This document shows, one piece after another, positions 1 through 8,532 of a DNA stretch of 23,814 nucleotides. Below the pieces are notes generated by a model. The model saw only the letters and a list, made by a program, of their open reading frames with translations. It ran no database searches and was not told where the DNA came from. This DNA is from Pavlovales sp. CCMP2436 (lineage: Eukaryota > Haptophyta > Pavlovophyceae > Pavlovales): positions 733,917 to 757,730 of the forward strand of contig MU631307.1 in NCBI GenBank assembly GCA_026770615.1, given 5' to 3'. The translations under genes and the position numbers were made by a program. The stretch's first letter is position 1. Each line of letters begins with the position of its first letter.

Positions 1-52
1 ATATATATAGTATATATATATATATATAGTATATATATATATATATATATAT
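1..52. repeat. (AT)n microsatellite
   Basis: Alternating AT interrupted by two TAGTA steps. The following bases up to about 110 show nothing recognisable. Confidence 0.9.
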
Positions 53-109
53 GCAGGTGAAAGTTTTTAGGATAGCCTCTACGCACCCGCCGCTGCAACA
101 CATATATTA

Positions 110-181
110 CTGATAGGGATTCAAGCTGGCGTCTGACTGCTCTCAATGTTGTACTGGTCTGAGCGCTGCGTCGCCCATTGC
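110..181 (+). repeat. Dispersed repeat family A, copy 1
   Basis: Begins TACTGATAGGGATTCAAGC and continues through GGCGTCTGACTG to GCGCTGCGTCGCCCATTGCC. It is nearly identical to 3751-3829. Shorter copies of the GATTCAAGCTGGCGTCTGAC core lie at 11660-11700 and 11741-11793 (same strand) and at 5577-5630, 13957-13990 and 17590-17629 (opposite strand), usually beside TA-rich DNA. It is a short interspersed element of unknown class; no coding capacity is visible. Confidence 0.8.
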
Positions 182-249
182 CATATGGCCAGATATAATT
201 ATGTATTTGGCCAGTGTGGGAGTTCCTATGTATATAGTTAGTTATTTCG

Positions 250-2123
250 TTATTTAGTTACCTCGTCAGCATCCTTCGTGTCAGCACCGTCATTAGTGTC
301 GGGCGCACCCTCCGCGTCAGTTGCCTGCTGCTCCTCACTCTCCTCCGCGTCGTCGGCCTCCTCCTCCTGCGCCTAAGAAAGAGGAAGAAGGGAGGGGGGG
401 AGGAAGGGTCGCAATTGGGCGTGTGTAAGTGTGTGTGTTTGTGTAAGTGTGTGTAGGGGGGGGTCGGCATTGGGCGTGTGTAAATGTGTGTGTAAGTGTG
501 TAAGTGTGTGTAAGGGGGAGGGGCTATGGGTGCTCACACGGGGGATCGTAGAGAGGTGTTGCCGCTGTTGGTGTTGCTGCACGTTTAGTTGTCATGCAGG
601 GGTATATTGGATGAAATATGGGGAGGTCGCATAACTCAGTAATAGCAGATAATAATCGCGTAATAGCACGTTGTTAATCATAGTCGAATAGCATAATATG
701 TTGTTCTATCATGTTTAAAACACCATTACATTAACAATATTACTGTATCTGCGTGCTTGGGCTGTGGTCTTGAATCCACGTCCGGGAGACCGTCCTCCTG
801 GGACAGACGTCCTAATCAAAAATTCTTTCTTTTTATTACTGTGTTTGATTGGCCAATTATATAACAATAACAACGATAACATATCTAATAAGAACAGCAA
901 TCGCACACCTCGGCGGCGTCTGCGGCTTTGTCCTGGTCGGCCAGCGCCTGCTCCTGCGCCTGCTCGGCCACGGTCTGTGCCTATTGGTATTGGTAGATAT
1001 CATGCGTGGTGTTATTGGTGGTATCGGTGTGGCTTTTTTTATTTATTTTTGATGTAGTGCTCAGCTTGCGCCTGCTCCCGCACCTACTCCCCGCGCCATA
1101 ACGTACGTCGCATTAGATACACACTACGACTGAAGGCCTTCCCAGCATCCCCGCCAGCTGAAAAGATAGGGGCCAGTCACCTGGGGCCTGGGGCACATTT
1201 GGCTAGCTGACAAGCGCCCGGTAAGGATAAAAATGAGTGCTCACGTAAATAAATAAATATAAAAATGGTAGTTTTAAACCTTTGCACCTACCGGCCACGG
1301 TCTATGTCTAAAACGATGGGAGGGGGTTTGGGAAATCTAAATAAATATTACTATTACTAGAAATAGGTAATATAAATCAGTGGAAATGAGCAATCACCAT
1401 ATCGAGCGCCTTCTCAATCGCGTCATTTGCGTCATTTGCCGCCTCGTTCGCATCCTCCGCAGCGTTCTGCTCAGTGAGTTCACAGGGGACGCGCAGGGCG
1501 GGCTCAGCTGTTGGAGCCAGGACCCTGTTCCTTGTTAATTTCTCGCCGGTGAGGGATTAACAAGTGCGATTTTTATTTTTACTGAATAGCTGTAAAATGT
1601 AAAAAAAATTCTTTCTTTCTTTCTAGCAACTATGACCTGGCTCCAGCAGAGGGAAGACCATTTGCAAAGAGCCTAGGTCCCTTCCCTTGCCCCATGTACC
1701 CATCCCCCCCCCCTGTTCCATGTACCCTGCTCCCTCATCCTGCCCCTAGTGGGCGTACCTGCTTCTGCTCCTTGAGCGAAGAAAGCAGCTCGCGTGCCTT
1801 GGAAACGGCGTGGGGGGAGAGGCTCTGCGCCGCCGCCATCAACTGATCGAGAGCAGTCTGTTCATGGATAGGTCGGGAAAAAGACATGGGTAGGGGGGGG
1901 GGAAGGGGGCAGTCAGAGTTGACAAGAAGAAGGGGAAGAGGGGGGGGGTCTCAGCGTAGGCACCATCAACTGAGCGATGGCATTCTGGTAGCAGCAAGAG
2001 AAATCATATGAGGTAGTCTGGACGATCAAGGGGGGAGAGGCTACATTACGTGGGGTGGTGGCGGTGGAGGTATGTGTGTGGGTGGTGGTGTGGTGGAGGT
2101 ATGTGTGTGGGTGGGGTGGTGGT

Positions 2124-2166
<43 letters not shown>

Positions 2167-2381
2167 GGGAGGAGGGAGGAGGTTCTGACCTGGTCGTCGT
2201 CGCTCAGCTTGGCGATGGGGGCCAGCGCCGCATCCAGGGGCGTGGCCGCGGTGGGGTCGAGCGTCTCGACGAAATTCTGCTTCGCAGTGTCCAGGGTGGA
2301 CACCGCAGCGTCGGCCTGGGACGCGGTCGCCGCGCCATGCGCGGCCAGCTGGGCGACGAGCAGCACCCGGAGGGCCCACAT
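250..2381 (-). CDS. Secreted alanine-rich, acidic-tailed protein, multi-exon
   Basis: I do not recognise the family. Exon 1 (2190-2381, 64 codons) starts with a clear signal peptide, MWALRVLLVAQLAAHGAATA, and ends DDDQ before a GTCAGA donor. Further exons are 1759-1857 (33 codons, donor GTACGC), 1398-1466 (23 codons, donor GTGATT), 909-974 (22 codons, donor GTGTGC) and a last exon 250-372 (40 codons, stop TAA, after TTTCTTAG). Every exon length is a multiple of three and every intron is phase 0. The product is about 182 aa: Ala/Glu/Asp-rich, helical, with an AQEEEADD-type acidic tail. A possible 21-nt exon (1964-1984, NAIAQLM) resembles the start of the 1759-1857 exon and may be only a partial copy. 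Introns hold poly-G, GT and TTTC microsatellites. Exon edges are predictions from splice consensus and frame; the last exon could instead continue past its GTAACT. Confidence 0.7.
2124..2165. repeat. 42-base uninterrupted poly-G tract
   Basis: Lies inside the first intron of the minus-strand secreted-protein gene, where it reads as poly-C in the pre-mRNA. It is flanked by GGTGGT/GTGTGG repeats. The template strand could form a G-quadruplex. The exact length may be an assembly artefact. Confidence 0.85.
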
Positions 2382-2901
2382 GCGTATTAGGCCGGGAGCG
2401 AGAGCTCACGAGAGCCTCAGCCAAGCCCTCTAGCTGACAGCCGCTCAAACGAGATGAGTGATGACTGCCGCCGCCTTCTAATTTTTAAAAAGCATGAATT
2501 TTTTAAAAAGCAGGGCGGTTGTAAGGGGGGCTCACAAAAGGTACAAGCATCCCCTGGTACAAGGGTTGGCAAAGAATACGAGGGGCGCTGCGAAACTGGC
2601 GTCCACTTGCACTCCCTTCCCGCAGCAGCAGCAGCCCGCCAGCGGGCCTGCGCACACACCCAGGTGAAGCAGGGGAGACATTTATTGGAGTTTTTTTTAA
2701 ATAAGCGCAGTCGAGTACATACCGTGTCGAGTCACCAGCCTCGCAAAAGTATCGGGTGGCTCAGCTGGGGGCGATGTCAACTCAGAGATTTCGGCAAAAG
2801 TTTAATTTTTAATTTTTATCCACACGAAGCATCCCCTCACCGGCCGAAGCGCTCCGAAGTTGCCACACCTTCGATAAGCAGCGGGCGTTCCCCTACCGCC
2901 A
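2382..2901. promoter_or_regulatory. Shared divergent promoter region
   Basis: The 520-bp gap between the start codons of two head-to-head genes (minus 2381, plus 2902), both coding for signal-peptide proteins. It contains ATTTTTTAAAAAG and AATTTTTAATTTTTAT tracts but no convincing TATA box. The ORF that crosses it is not protein-like. The regulatory role is inferred from gene layout only. Confidence 0.4.
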
Positions 2902-3579
2902 ATGCTCTCGCTCCTGCTCCTCGGCGTGGCTTCCCTCGGGGCAGGCGCGGCCGAGCAGACGAGCCTCGCTGGCACGCCGCTCCAGTCTTGCAGCCAAGCA
3001 AATGATAAAACAACGACCGGGTGGACGCGAAGTGGCTCGTGCGTCTGGACGCCGTCGGATGGTGGGTATCACGAGGTGTGCGTGACGATGAGCACCGACT
3101 TTCTCAAGACCTCGACCATCCACGACCGCAATGATCTGTCCTCCGTTGTGAGCCACGGTGGACACTGGTGCATCTGCGCGTGGGCGTTCGCGTCCGCCGT
3201 GTCGCGCGACCCCACCAAGCTGGAGGGCATCGAACTCGACTGCGAGCGGACCAACTCCCACCTGCGCCAGGTCTACCAGACCTTCATCGATTCACACCGC
3301 GACCTCACGTCGCCCAGTGGCGCGGCCTACAACGCCCAGGCTGCCCTCAACGCGGTGGAGAGGCTTTGCCCGGCGGCGCCGACACTGGCGCGTGCTGCGG
3401 CGCAAAGGGTCCGCTCGGACGGACTTTCCGCTCCGTCCGCGCACGACCGCTCCGACGGAGGTCGCACAGGCTTCACGCTGAGCTTCGTGGTCCCGGCCGT
3501 AGTCCTCGCGCTGGTAGTTGCGGCCGTTGCGCTTCGCACTCGTTCGAGGACCGCCGCCGACTCTTACGGGAACTTCTGA
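2902..3579 (+). CDS. DUF2237-family secreted protein with C-terminal membrane anchor
   Basis: 225 aa in one exon. Residues 1-17 form a signal peptide (MLSLLLLGVASLGAGAA). Residues 27-110 carry the DUF2237 pattern: C30, TGW 39-41, C47, H57 followed by C60, M63/F67, NDL 77-79 and WCIC 89-92. In this mainly bacterial and algal family these Cys/His residues are the conserved core; the biochemical function is unknown. Residues about 189-211 (FTLSFVVPAVVLALVVAAVAL) are a single membrane span followed by a basic tail, so the predicted topology is type I with the DUF2237 domain in the lumen or outside the cell. Most family members are about 120-130 aa cytosolic proteins, so the signal peptide and anchor are additions. 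The ATG is the only one giving the signal peptide. It is divergent from the secreted-protein gene upstream. Confidence 0.88.
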   Translation: MLSLLLLGVASLGAGAAEQTSLAGTPLQSCSQANDKTTTGWTRSGSCVWTPSDGGYHEVCVTMSTDFLKTSTIHDRNDLSSVVSHGGHWCICAWAFASAVSRDPTKLEGIELDCERTNSHLRQVYQTFIDSHRDLTSPSGAAYNAQAALNAVERLCPAAPTLARAAAQRVRSDGLSAPSAHDRSDGGRTGFTLSFVVPAVVLALVVAAVALRTRSRTAADSYGNF

Positions 3580-3750
3580 GAGCCTGCGTCTGAGGCACGC
3601 GACGGGCCTGCGGTTCCACTACAGAATACTGCACGTAGGGGATCATTCGTGAAGCTCTAAGATTCCATCATTTGTAACTTTGTTACGCGCAATTGCACTG
3701 CTTCAGAATTGATATTCAATACTGTGGAGTTAGTATTTGTTACTTTATAT

Positions 3751-3839
3751 ATACTGATAGGGATTCAAGCTGGCGTCTGACTGTTCTGAATGTTTTGCTG
3801 GTCTGAGCGCTGCGTCGCCCATTGCCTGCTGCGTGCCTT
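3751..3839 (+). repeat. Dispersed repeat family A, copy 2
   Basis: Near-identical to 110-181 through GCGTCGCCCATTGCC. It lies 170 bp downstream of the DUF2237 stop, just before the 3' end of the retroelement copy at 3.9 kb. The 3580-3750 stretch is an AT-rich 3' flank with no other feature. Confidence 0.8.
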
Positions 3840-3894
3840 AGTCGGCTGCGCTGGCTTGGGCGCCACCGCGCGTGCCGATGGATCTTTATATATA

Positions 3895-5185
3895 TCCATG
3901 GCGTCGAGCATGGTTCAACAGGTGCTGTTCACTCACTGACTTGGTCGACGTCAGACGTTAGTCCTTGCACCAGGGAAGTTGGTGGTGAACTCGTAGCAAT
4001 TGCCACAGGTTTCCCCCCCTCCCCCCCCACACACACAACGCTCACGTCCATTTAGGTGCATGTGCCCTGTCCGCCGCGGCCGCCGTGGCCGCCGCGGCTA
4101 CCGCGACCGGGGCGCGGCCGAGGCGTGCGCCCCGGTCGACATTGTGGCTGCGCCAGTTGTCGTCACAGTACTCGCCGTCCGCGTGCGCAGGGGCGTCCTC
4201 GGGCCCGTTTGCCGAGCGGCCGGTGCGCTGGAACCAAGGTGCACCCTGGGCACCAGCGGCCGCGCGCGCAGTCTGCGTGTGCAGCGAGCGCGCGCCGGTA
4301 AGGATGAGCCTGGCGTGGCCGCGCGCCACGATCACTTCGAGCTCCTTGCGCATGAGCCCGAGAAGCGTGTTGCGCGCCTGCATCGTCCTCGGCGCGCTGA
4401 GCTTGCCCATCCACGTCTCCGCACCCATGCCAGCGAAGTTCTTGAGAAGGTTGTCGAGGCTCTTTGACTGCTCCACGAAGCCGCCAGTCGCTATGCCGAT
4501 GACGGGGGGGATGCCGTTGAGGCGCTGCTCCATCGGTCTCACCTGGCCCTCTCGCGTGCGGAAAACCTCGCGGTCGGTCTGCTGGAGCTGCCTCCTGCGC
4601 TCAGCGTCAAGCTTGCCCGAGCGGTTCTCTACCGCGTGGCCGCGCGTCGGCGCGACCGCGTTGTAGTGCGTCAGGCCGTAGTGGACCGTCTTCAACTCGA
4701 CGATGTGACCAACGGCGGCCTGTCCATTAGGCTGGTCGAGCTCCACATAGGCGTCGACTGTAGCCGCGCGCGCGGAGAAGCGCCTCCTCGGTCCGCATCG
4801 AGCCGGGGTTCTGCCGCAGAACGGAGCCGAAATCTCTGAGTTCTCCGCCTGGGCTTGGGTGCAGCCATACACGGTCGCGAAGCGCGCGACCGCTCTGACG
4901 ACGGGGTCGCGCTGGAGCTTGGCGGAGTGGCCGCCCTGGAAATTGGTGGCTGCAGCGAGCGTGTCGCCGTAAGGGTCGACGTGTGTGGTTGGTGCTGCGG
5001 CCGGAGACCTGGGGGAGTGGGCGCCCGACGAGGTGAGCGCACGCGGGGCTTGGGAGGCCGAGGGCGCGTGCGGATATCTCGGTCCACTCGTCGTTGGGCA
5101 CCTTAGCGAGACCGGCAGGGAGCACCGTGAAGACGATCATGCTCTCGCGCGAGATGTTGCGGAAGAGCTGCATCTGTTGTTACTT
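3895..5185 (-). mobile_element. 5'-truncated retrotransposon tail, copy 1 (longest)
   Basis: Read on the minus strand, this is a coding tail followed by a 3' UTR that ends AACAGCACCTGTTGAACC-ATGCT beside a TA-rich run. The same 3' UTR occurs at 7856-8399 (minus) and 9419-9545 (plus). All three copies stop at the same 3' point but start at different 5' points (about 5180, 8399 and 9419-equivalent). Variable 5' truncation with a fixed 3' end is what target-primed non-LTR retrotransposition leaves. No reverse transcriptase domain is in the window, so the class is inferred from the truncation pattern and the ORF tail. Confidence 0.6.
4042..5173 (-). pseudogene. Decayed retroelement ORF tail with PD-(D/E)XK-like nuclease domain
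   Basis: The upstream frame (from 5173) contains VPNDEWTEISARALGLPSPA. A shift near 5030 moves into the frame that stays open to the TGA at 4042-4044. In that frame lie a G-D-x3-A...GGHSAKLQRDPVVRAVARF segment, then D40-A-Y-V ... V-E59-L-K61 counted from the GTG at 4872, then KLDAERRRQL and a long helix with LMRKELEVIVARGHARL. A hydrophobic strand with Asp followed by E-x-K, then a helical region, resembles the nuclease-like domain found at the C-terminus of some eukaryotic reverse transcriptases; I make that match from pattern only. The tail beyond about residue 200 is low-complexity. Missing RT, the frameshift and the truncated copies say it is dead. Confidence 0.5.
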
Positions 5186-5247
5186 TATAACAGTTAGTTA
5201 TTAAATTTTATGTTAGTTTTAATAATAGTAATAGTATGATATAAAAT

Positions 5248-5345
5248 GTAACTTATTCCGCCCGAGTCCTCTCATCGTCGTCGGCTCATAACGACGTCAA
5301 ATTTGCGAGTGAATCCGCCGTTCCAGCAGGTACCTCCAGCTGCAC
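5248..5345 (+). repeat. Dispersed repeat family B, copy 1
   Basis: Runs from TTATTCCGCCCG through TCATAACGACGTCA and GCGAGTGAATCCGCCG to CCAGCAGGTACCTCCAGC. Other copies are at 13838-13930 (plus) and 11285-11375 (minus, inside an intron). It usually occurs within a few hundred bases of a family A copy, so A and B may be two ends of one larger element. Confidence 0.7.
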
Positions 5346-5576
5346 TTCTGTTGCTTGACCGTCAGATATTGACCGCACCACTGATTTTTTTATATATCTG
5401 ACTGCTGAGTTGCCGGACACATTGTCGTGTTGTTACTTTGTTCCTGTAATAACTAGTTGCTAGTAAAATAAATGCACAGCTGTGCCGAGCTGATTTTATG
5501 ACACAACATTTTCTAATTTCGGCGCGACATTTAATTTCTAATTTCGACGCCGCAGGTTCAAGGTTTGGCAAACATG

Positions 5577-5630
5577 TTATGTCAGACCAGCACAACATTC
5601 AGAACAGTCAGACGCCAGCTTGAATCACGC
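5577..5630 (-). repeat. Dispersed repeat family A, inverted copy
   Basis: Reverse complement of the family A core: GACCAGCACAACATTCAGAA, then CAGTCAGACGCCAGCTTGAA. Confidence 0.75.
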
Positions 5631-5731
5631 AAAACTGCCAAAAATACACACAAGAGAGCGACTGAACGAGCAGCCCAGGAAAACCTCACCTCGGAAAATA
5701 ACCCCCCCAAGAGGCCAGAGGGATGGTGATA

Positions 5732-5897
5732 CAGGGGATCGCGGGCAATAAGAACGGCGCTTTTTGAGCTTGAGGCTGAGTTTCTTAGCAAATTACATAC
5801 AAACAATGCTTAAATTTGCTTAAATTATATACAAATAATGCATAAAAAGAGGCTCAGTTTCTTAACACGACGGTTTCTTATTGCCCGCGATCCCCTG
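5732..5897. mobile_element. Pogo-type MITE, copy 1 (166 bp)
   Basis: Ends are CAGGGGATCGCGGGCAATAA and its inverse, about 24 bp long, with a second inner inverted pair (GAGGCTGAGTTTCTTA / TAAGAAACTGAGCC). It is preceded by TA and followed by TG, a mutated TA target duplication. TA targets and CAG...CTG ends are typical of the Tc1/mariner/pogo superfamily. No coding capacity. The same element is at 7644-7811, and a matching end lies beside a CENP-B-type transposase at 19.83 kb. Confidence 0.85.
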
Positions 5898-5903
5898 TGC
5901 ATC

Positions 5904-6150
5904 AACTCTGATGTATCGGAATGTATTGTGTATCGGATACATCACCGATACATCGCGATACAGCTGATGTATCGTGTATCGCGATTCACAGCTCCCGGGA
6001 CCTAGCGCGGGTGTTGTATCGCTTCTGCGATACACGATACATCAGATGTATCGCGTTGCATCGCGTTGTATCGCGTTGTATCAGCCCCTGATACAGCGAT
6101 ACGTTATTCTCCAGGATACATCAATTGATACATCAAATCTTTTAAAATCA
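5904..6150 (+). repeat. GTATCG-rich palindromic repeat, left copy
   Basis: Dense GATGTATCG/CGATACATC units around the landmark GCTCCCGGGACCTAGCG. Bases 5904-6008 match 8431-8532 in inverted orientation from AACTCTG onward. Bases about 6060-6140 match 7580-7640 plus 7812-7835 in direct orientation. It may be the end of a composite or foldback element. Confidence 0.75.
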
Positions 6151-6188
6151 GGGCAAGCGCGCGAAACCCGCTCATACACGCCGTTGTG

Positions 6189-6513
6189 ATGACCGCTGTG
6201 CACGCATGGCTCGAGCTTCAGGGCCTGTCGCAGTACGCGGCGTCTGCTGTCGAGGCTGGCTTCGATAACGTCGAGGTCATCACCGCCATCGACAAGACCG
6301 GCTTCGATGCGCTTGTCAAGGCGATCACCATGCTGCCGGCCGGGCCACGCCGCCAAACTGCACGTGGAGATCATCCGCGAGCGAGGACGCACCACCGTTC
6401 TGGATCGGCTGCTCGTCATCCCCCGGTGGCAGAAGAGCGCAAAGAGCGAGGCTAGCGAGCGCCGTCATCGCGCCAACAGCCAACACGGCTTTGGGCCGTG
6501 TTGGGGCATTTAA
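6189..6513 (+). pseudogene. SAM-domain protein, frameshifted
   Basis: Starts ATGACCGCTGTGCACGCATGG. The first frame reads VHAWLELQGLSQYAASAVEA, then GFDNVEVITAIDKTGFDALV and AITMLP. The domain continues one frame over as GHAAKLHVEIIRER and ends at TAA 6511-6513. Together they are a full sterile alpha motif: W-L, LxxY, G-F/D, L-P-G-H-x3-K-L. SAM domains mediate protein-protein or RNA contacts. The single-base shift near 6340 (CCGGCCGGGCC) breaks the domain between helices 4 and 5; it could be a sequencing error in a G/C run. The C-terminal frame ends inside the hairpin repeat at 6468-6572. The gene sits between GTATCG repeats and may be mobile-element cargo. Confidence 0.75.
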
Positions 6514-6572
6514 AATGTGGCCAACACAGCTTTTCGCCGTGTTGGGCTCCCTTGGTTGGGCTGTTGGCGCGA
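6468..6572. repeat. Three-hairpin inverted-repeat element (105 bp)
   Basis: Outer arms TCGCGCCAACAGCCAAC and its inverse (one extra base) enclose two further hairpins: CCAACACGGC-TTT-GGCCGTGTTGG (6480-6505) and CCAACACAGC-TTTTC-GCCGTGTTGG (6521-6545). The fold is a cloverleaf-like cruciform. It looks like a tiny MITE. Confidence 0.8.
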
Positions 6573-6783
6573 AATGTCGTGCGGTCGGTGGATGGTCGCA
6601 GCTTTGACCGCGCGCTCGCCCGCCGATCTCTCGCGCGCCGAGACGCAGCTCGCCGAGACGCAGCTCCCTGAGGCGCCGCGTGACAAGTTCACGCTCGCGT
6701 CGCGTCCATTCTACGCCCATCGCACAAGCAAGCCTACCGAGCGCTTTTGGAACGCGAGGCTTCCCTGTGCGATGCCCCACCGA

Positions 6784-6890
6784 TGTTCACTCACGCGAGA
6801 CTATCCCTAATACGGTGCCCGGTATCCTGTGCCCTTTGCCCCGCCGACTTCACTCACGCGAGACTGCCCCGCCAACATCCTGTGCCCTGT
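6784..6890 (+). repeat. Imperfect tandem duplication (~60 bp unit)
   Basis: TTCACTCACGCGAGACT ... TCCTGTGCCCT occurs twice in succession, upstream of the zinc-finger segment. Confidence 0.7.
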
Positions 6891-7330
6891 GCGCACCCCT
6901 CGCCGCGCAGGCAGGTCGAGCCTATCCGCCACGTCGCACAGTCTGCAGGCCTGGCGCAAATGTACGGAGTGTGGTGGCACATATCTCGGCAGCGCGGCAG
7001 GATACGAGCAGCACGCGCAGACGGTGACGCACATGGATGTCTACGATCCAGTCCCTCTCACATGGGCCGTGGAATGCCAGACGCAGCAGTCGTTTGGCGT
7101 GGCAGCAGTCCGGAATGCCCGGCGTGGTAGGCGCCCTCCCAGACGCCCTGCCAGACGCCGTGTCAGACGCCCTGCCGTACACCCTGCAGGGCGATGGCGC
7201 CATCCCCTACCGCAGCAAGCCCGAAGGTCGCAGAGTGTTCACAGTTGCTAGCCGACGAGTCCGCTGGTGCTTGACGGACCGCAGTGCTGCCGGCCACTGG
7301 CTGCGTCGGTGCAAGCCGCGGCGCGGCTGA
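6829..7330 (+). CDS. C2H2 zinc-finger-like ORF, probably broken
   Basis: The frame open at 6829-7251 contains WRKCTECGGTYLGSAAGYEQ followed by HAQTVTH. This is C-x2-C-x13-H-x5-H (6961-7032), close to a U1-type/C2H2 finger with aromatic and hydrophobic residues in place. After the finger the frame turns Arg/Pro-rich. A neighbouring frame (to TGA 7328-7330) is more protein-like: PDALPDAVSDALPYTLQGDG, then IPYRSKPEGRRVFTVASRR and a basic end. A frameshift between 7040 and 7120 is likely. The preceding stretch 6570-6800 also has a protein-like frame (SPADLSRAETQLAETQLPEA) that does not join directly. It could be the remains of one gene with the SAM fragment upstream; that link is inference. Confidence 0.45.
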
Positions 7331-7461
7331 GTGGCGCGGCCAACGCGGGGCGGAGCGGGGGCCGGAAGTATATTTTATCGTATCGGAATCATCGTAATGC
7401 CTGATTTTTGAAAATCAAATCTGGACCAGTGAGCGTATGCTATTACTCATTCTTATTAAAG

Positions 7462-7577
7462 GTGTAATATTGTAACTCACAATTTATGGACTAAGTTATA
7501 TTTATACTAAATATTATGCATAGTTACTTGATCTATTATTAAAATTTAAACGGAGGCAATATTGTAACTCACAATTT
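7462..7577 (+). repeat. Short direct repeat in AT-rich DNA
   Basis: AATATTGTAACTCACAATTT occurs at 7467-7486 and 7557-7576. The 7331-7640 stretch otherwise has no gene; GTATCG units start at about 7585. Confidence 0.7.
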
Positions 7578-7643
7578 AAAAATCTTTGATGTATCGGTGT
7601 ATCGGGTGTATCGCTTTGGGCGATACATCTTATACGATTGATA

Positions 7644-7811
7644 CAGGGGATCGCGGGCAATAAGAACCGGCGCTTTTTGAGGCTGAGGCTGAGTTTCTTA
7701 GCAAATTACATACAAACAATTGTTAAATTTCGGTTAAAATTACTATTGAAGGGCAATAAAACGAGGCTCAGTTTCTTAACACGACGGTTTCTTATTGCCC
7801 GCGATCCCCTG
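7644..7811. mobile_element. Pogo-type MITE, copy 2 (168 bp), intact TA duplication
   Basis: Same ends as 5732-5897, here with perfect TA on both sides (7642-7643 and 7812-7813). It interrupts a GTATCG repeat; removing it with one TA restores a stretch that matches 6085-6140. That shows real insertion at TA. The left half (to about 7747) matches the transposase-side end of the element at 19.7-19.83 kb; the right half (from GAAGGGCAATAAAACGAGG) does not. Confidence 0.9.
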
Positions 7812-7855
7812 TACATCAAATGATACATCAAATTTATTTAATATACATATAGCGG

Positions 7856-8399
7856 CCCAGCATGGTTCAACAGGACGTGTTGTTCACTCACTGACTTGGT
7901 CGACGTCAGACGTTAGTCCTGGCAGCAGGAATGGTGGTGGTAGAGGCGAGGTTGGTGGTGAACTCGTAGCAATTGCCACAGGTTCCCCCCCCCTCCCCCC
8001 TCACACACAACGCTCACGTCCATTTAGGTGCGTGTGCCCTGTCCGCCGCGGCCGCCGCGGCTACCGCGGCCGAGGCGTGCGCCCCGGTCGGCATTGTGGC
8101 TGCGCCAGTTTTCGTCACAGTACGCGCCGTCCGCGTGCGCAGGGGCGTCCTCGGGCCCGTTTGCCGAGCGGCCGGTGCGCTGGAACCAAGGTGCACCCTG
8201 GGCACCAGCGGCCGCGCGCGCAGTCCGCGCGCGCAGTCTGCGTGTGCAGCGAGCGCGCGCGGGTAAGGATGAGCCTGGCGTGGCCGCGCGCCACGATCAC
8301 TCCGAGCTCCTTGCGCATGAGCCCGAGAAGCGTGTTGCGCGCGTCGTCGGCGCGCTGAGCTTGCCCATCCACGTCTCCGCACCCATGCCAGAGAAGTTC
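7856..8399 (-). mobile_element. Retrotransposon tail, copy 2 (5'-truncated)
   Basis: Aligns with 3907-4440 of copy 1 along its whole length, including the stop-codon context, with small indels that shift its frames and a duplicated CGCGCGCAGTC segment. The match ends abruptly at GAAGTTC (8399), after which GTATCG repeat resumes. A short TTTATT occurs on both sides, a weak candidate target duplication. Confidence 0.75.
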
Positions 8400-8409
8400 T
8401 TTTATTCGA

Positions 8410-8532
8410 ACAGGCTCGATACATCCGATACGCTAGGTCCCGGGAGCCATGTTTAGCGATATATCTGATACATCCGATACATCCGAACATCCGACACATC
8501 CGATACACGAAACATTCCGATACAACAGAGTT
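8410..8532 (-). repeat. GTATCG-rich repeat, right inverted copy
   Basis: Read on the minus strand it matches 5904-6008: AACTCTG, TGTATCGGAATGT, a run of GATGTATCG units, then GCTCCCGGGACCTAGCG. With the left copy it brackets 5.9-8.5 kb. Confidence 0.75.

Larger units (their letters stand above)
5186..5731. other. Gene-free AT-rich spacer with two repeat fragments
   Basis: Contains family B at 5248-5345, an inverted family A copy at 5577-5630, and two TTTCTAATTTCG motifs (5509-5520 and 5534-5545) that recur at 22896-22907. No ORF looks protein-like. Confidence 0.6.

Noticed and set aside
2041..2448. Poly-Pro/poly-Gly ORFs on both strands
   Set aside because: Created by the 42-G run and GGT repeats; the true coding part is exon 1 (2190-2381, minus).
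4085..4666. 193-codon plus ORF (and similar at 7795-8358)
   Set aside because: Antisense to the retroelement ORF tail and its copy.
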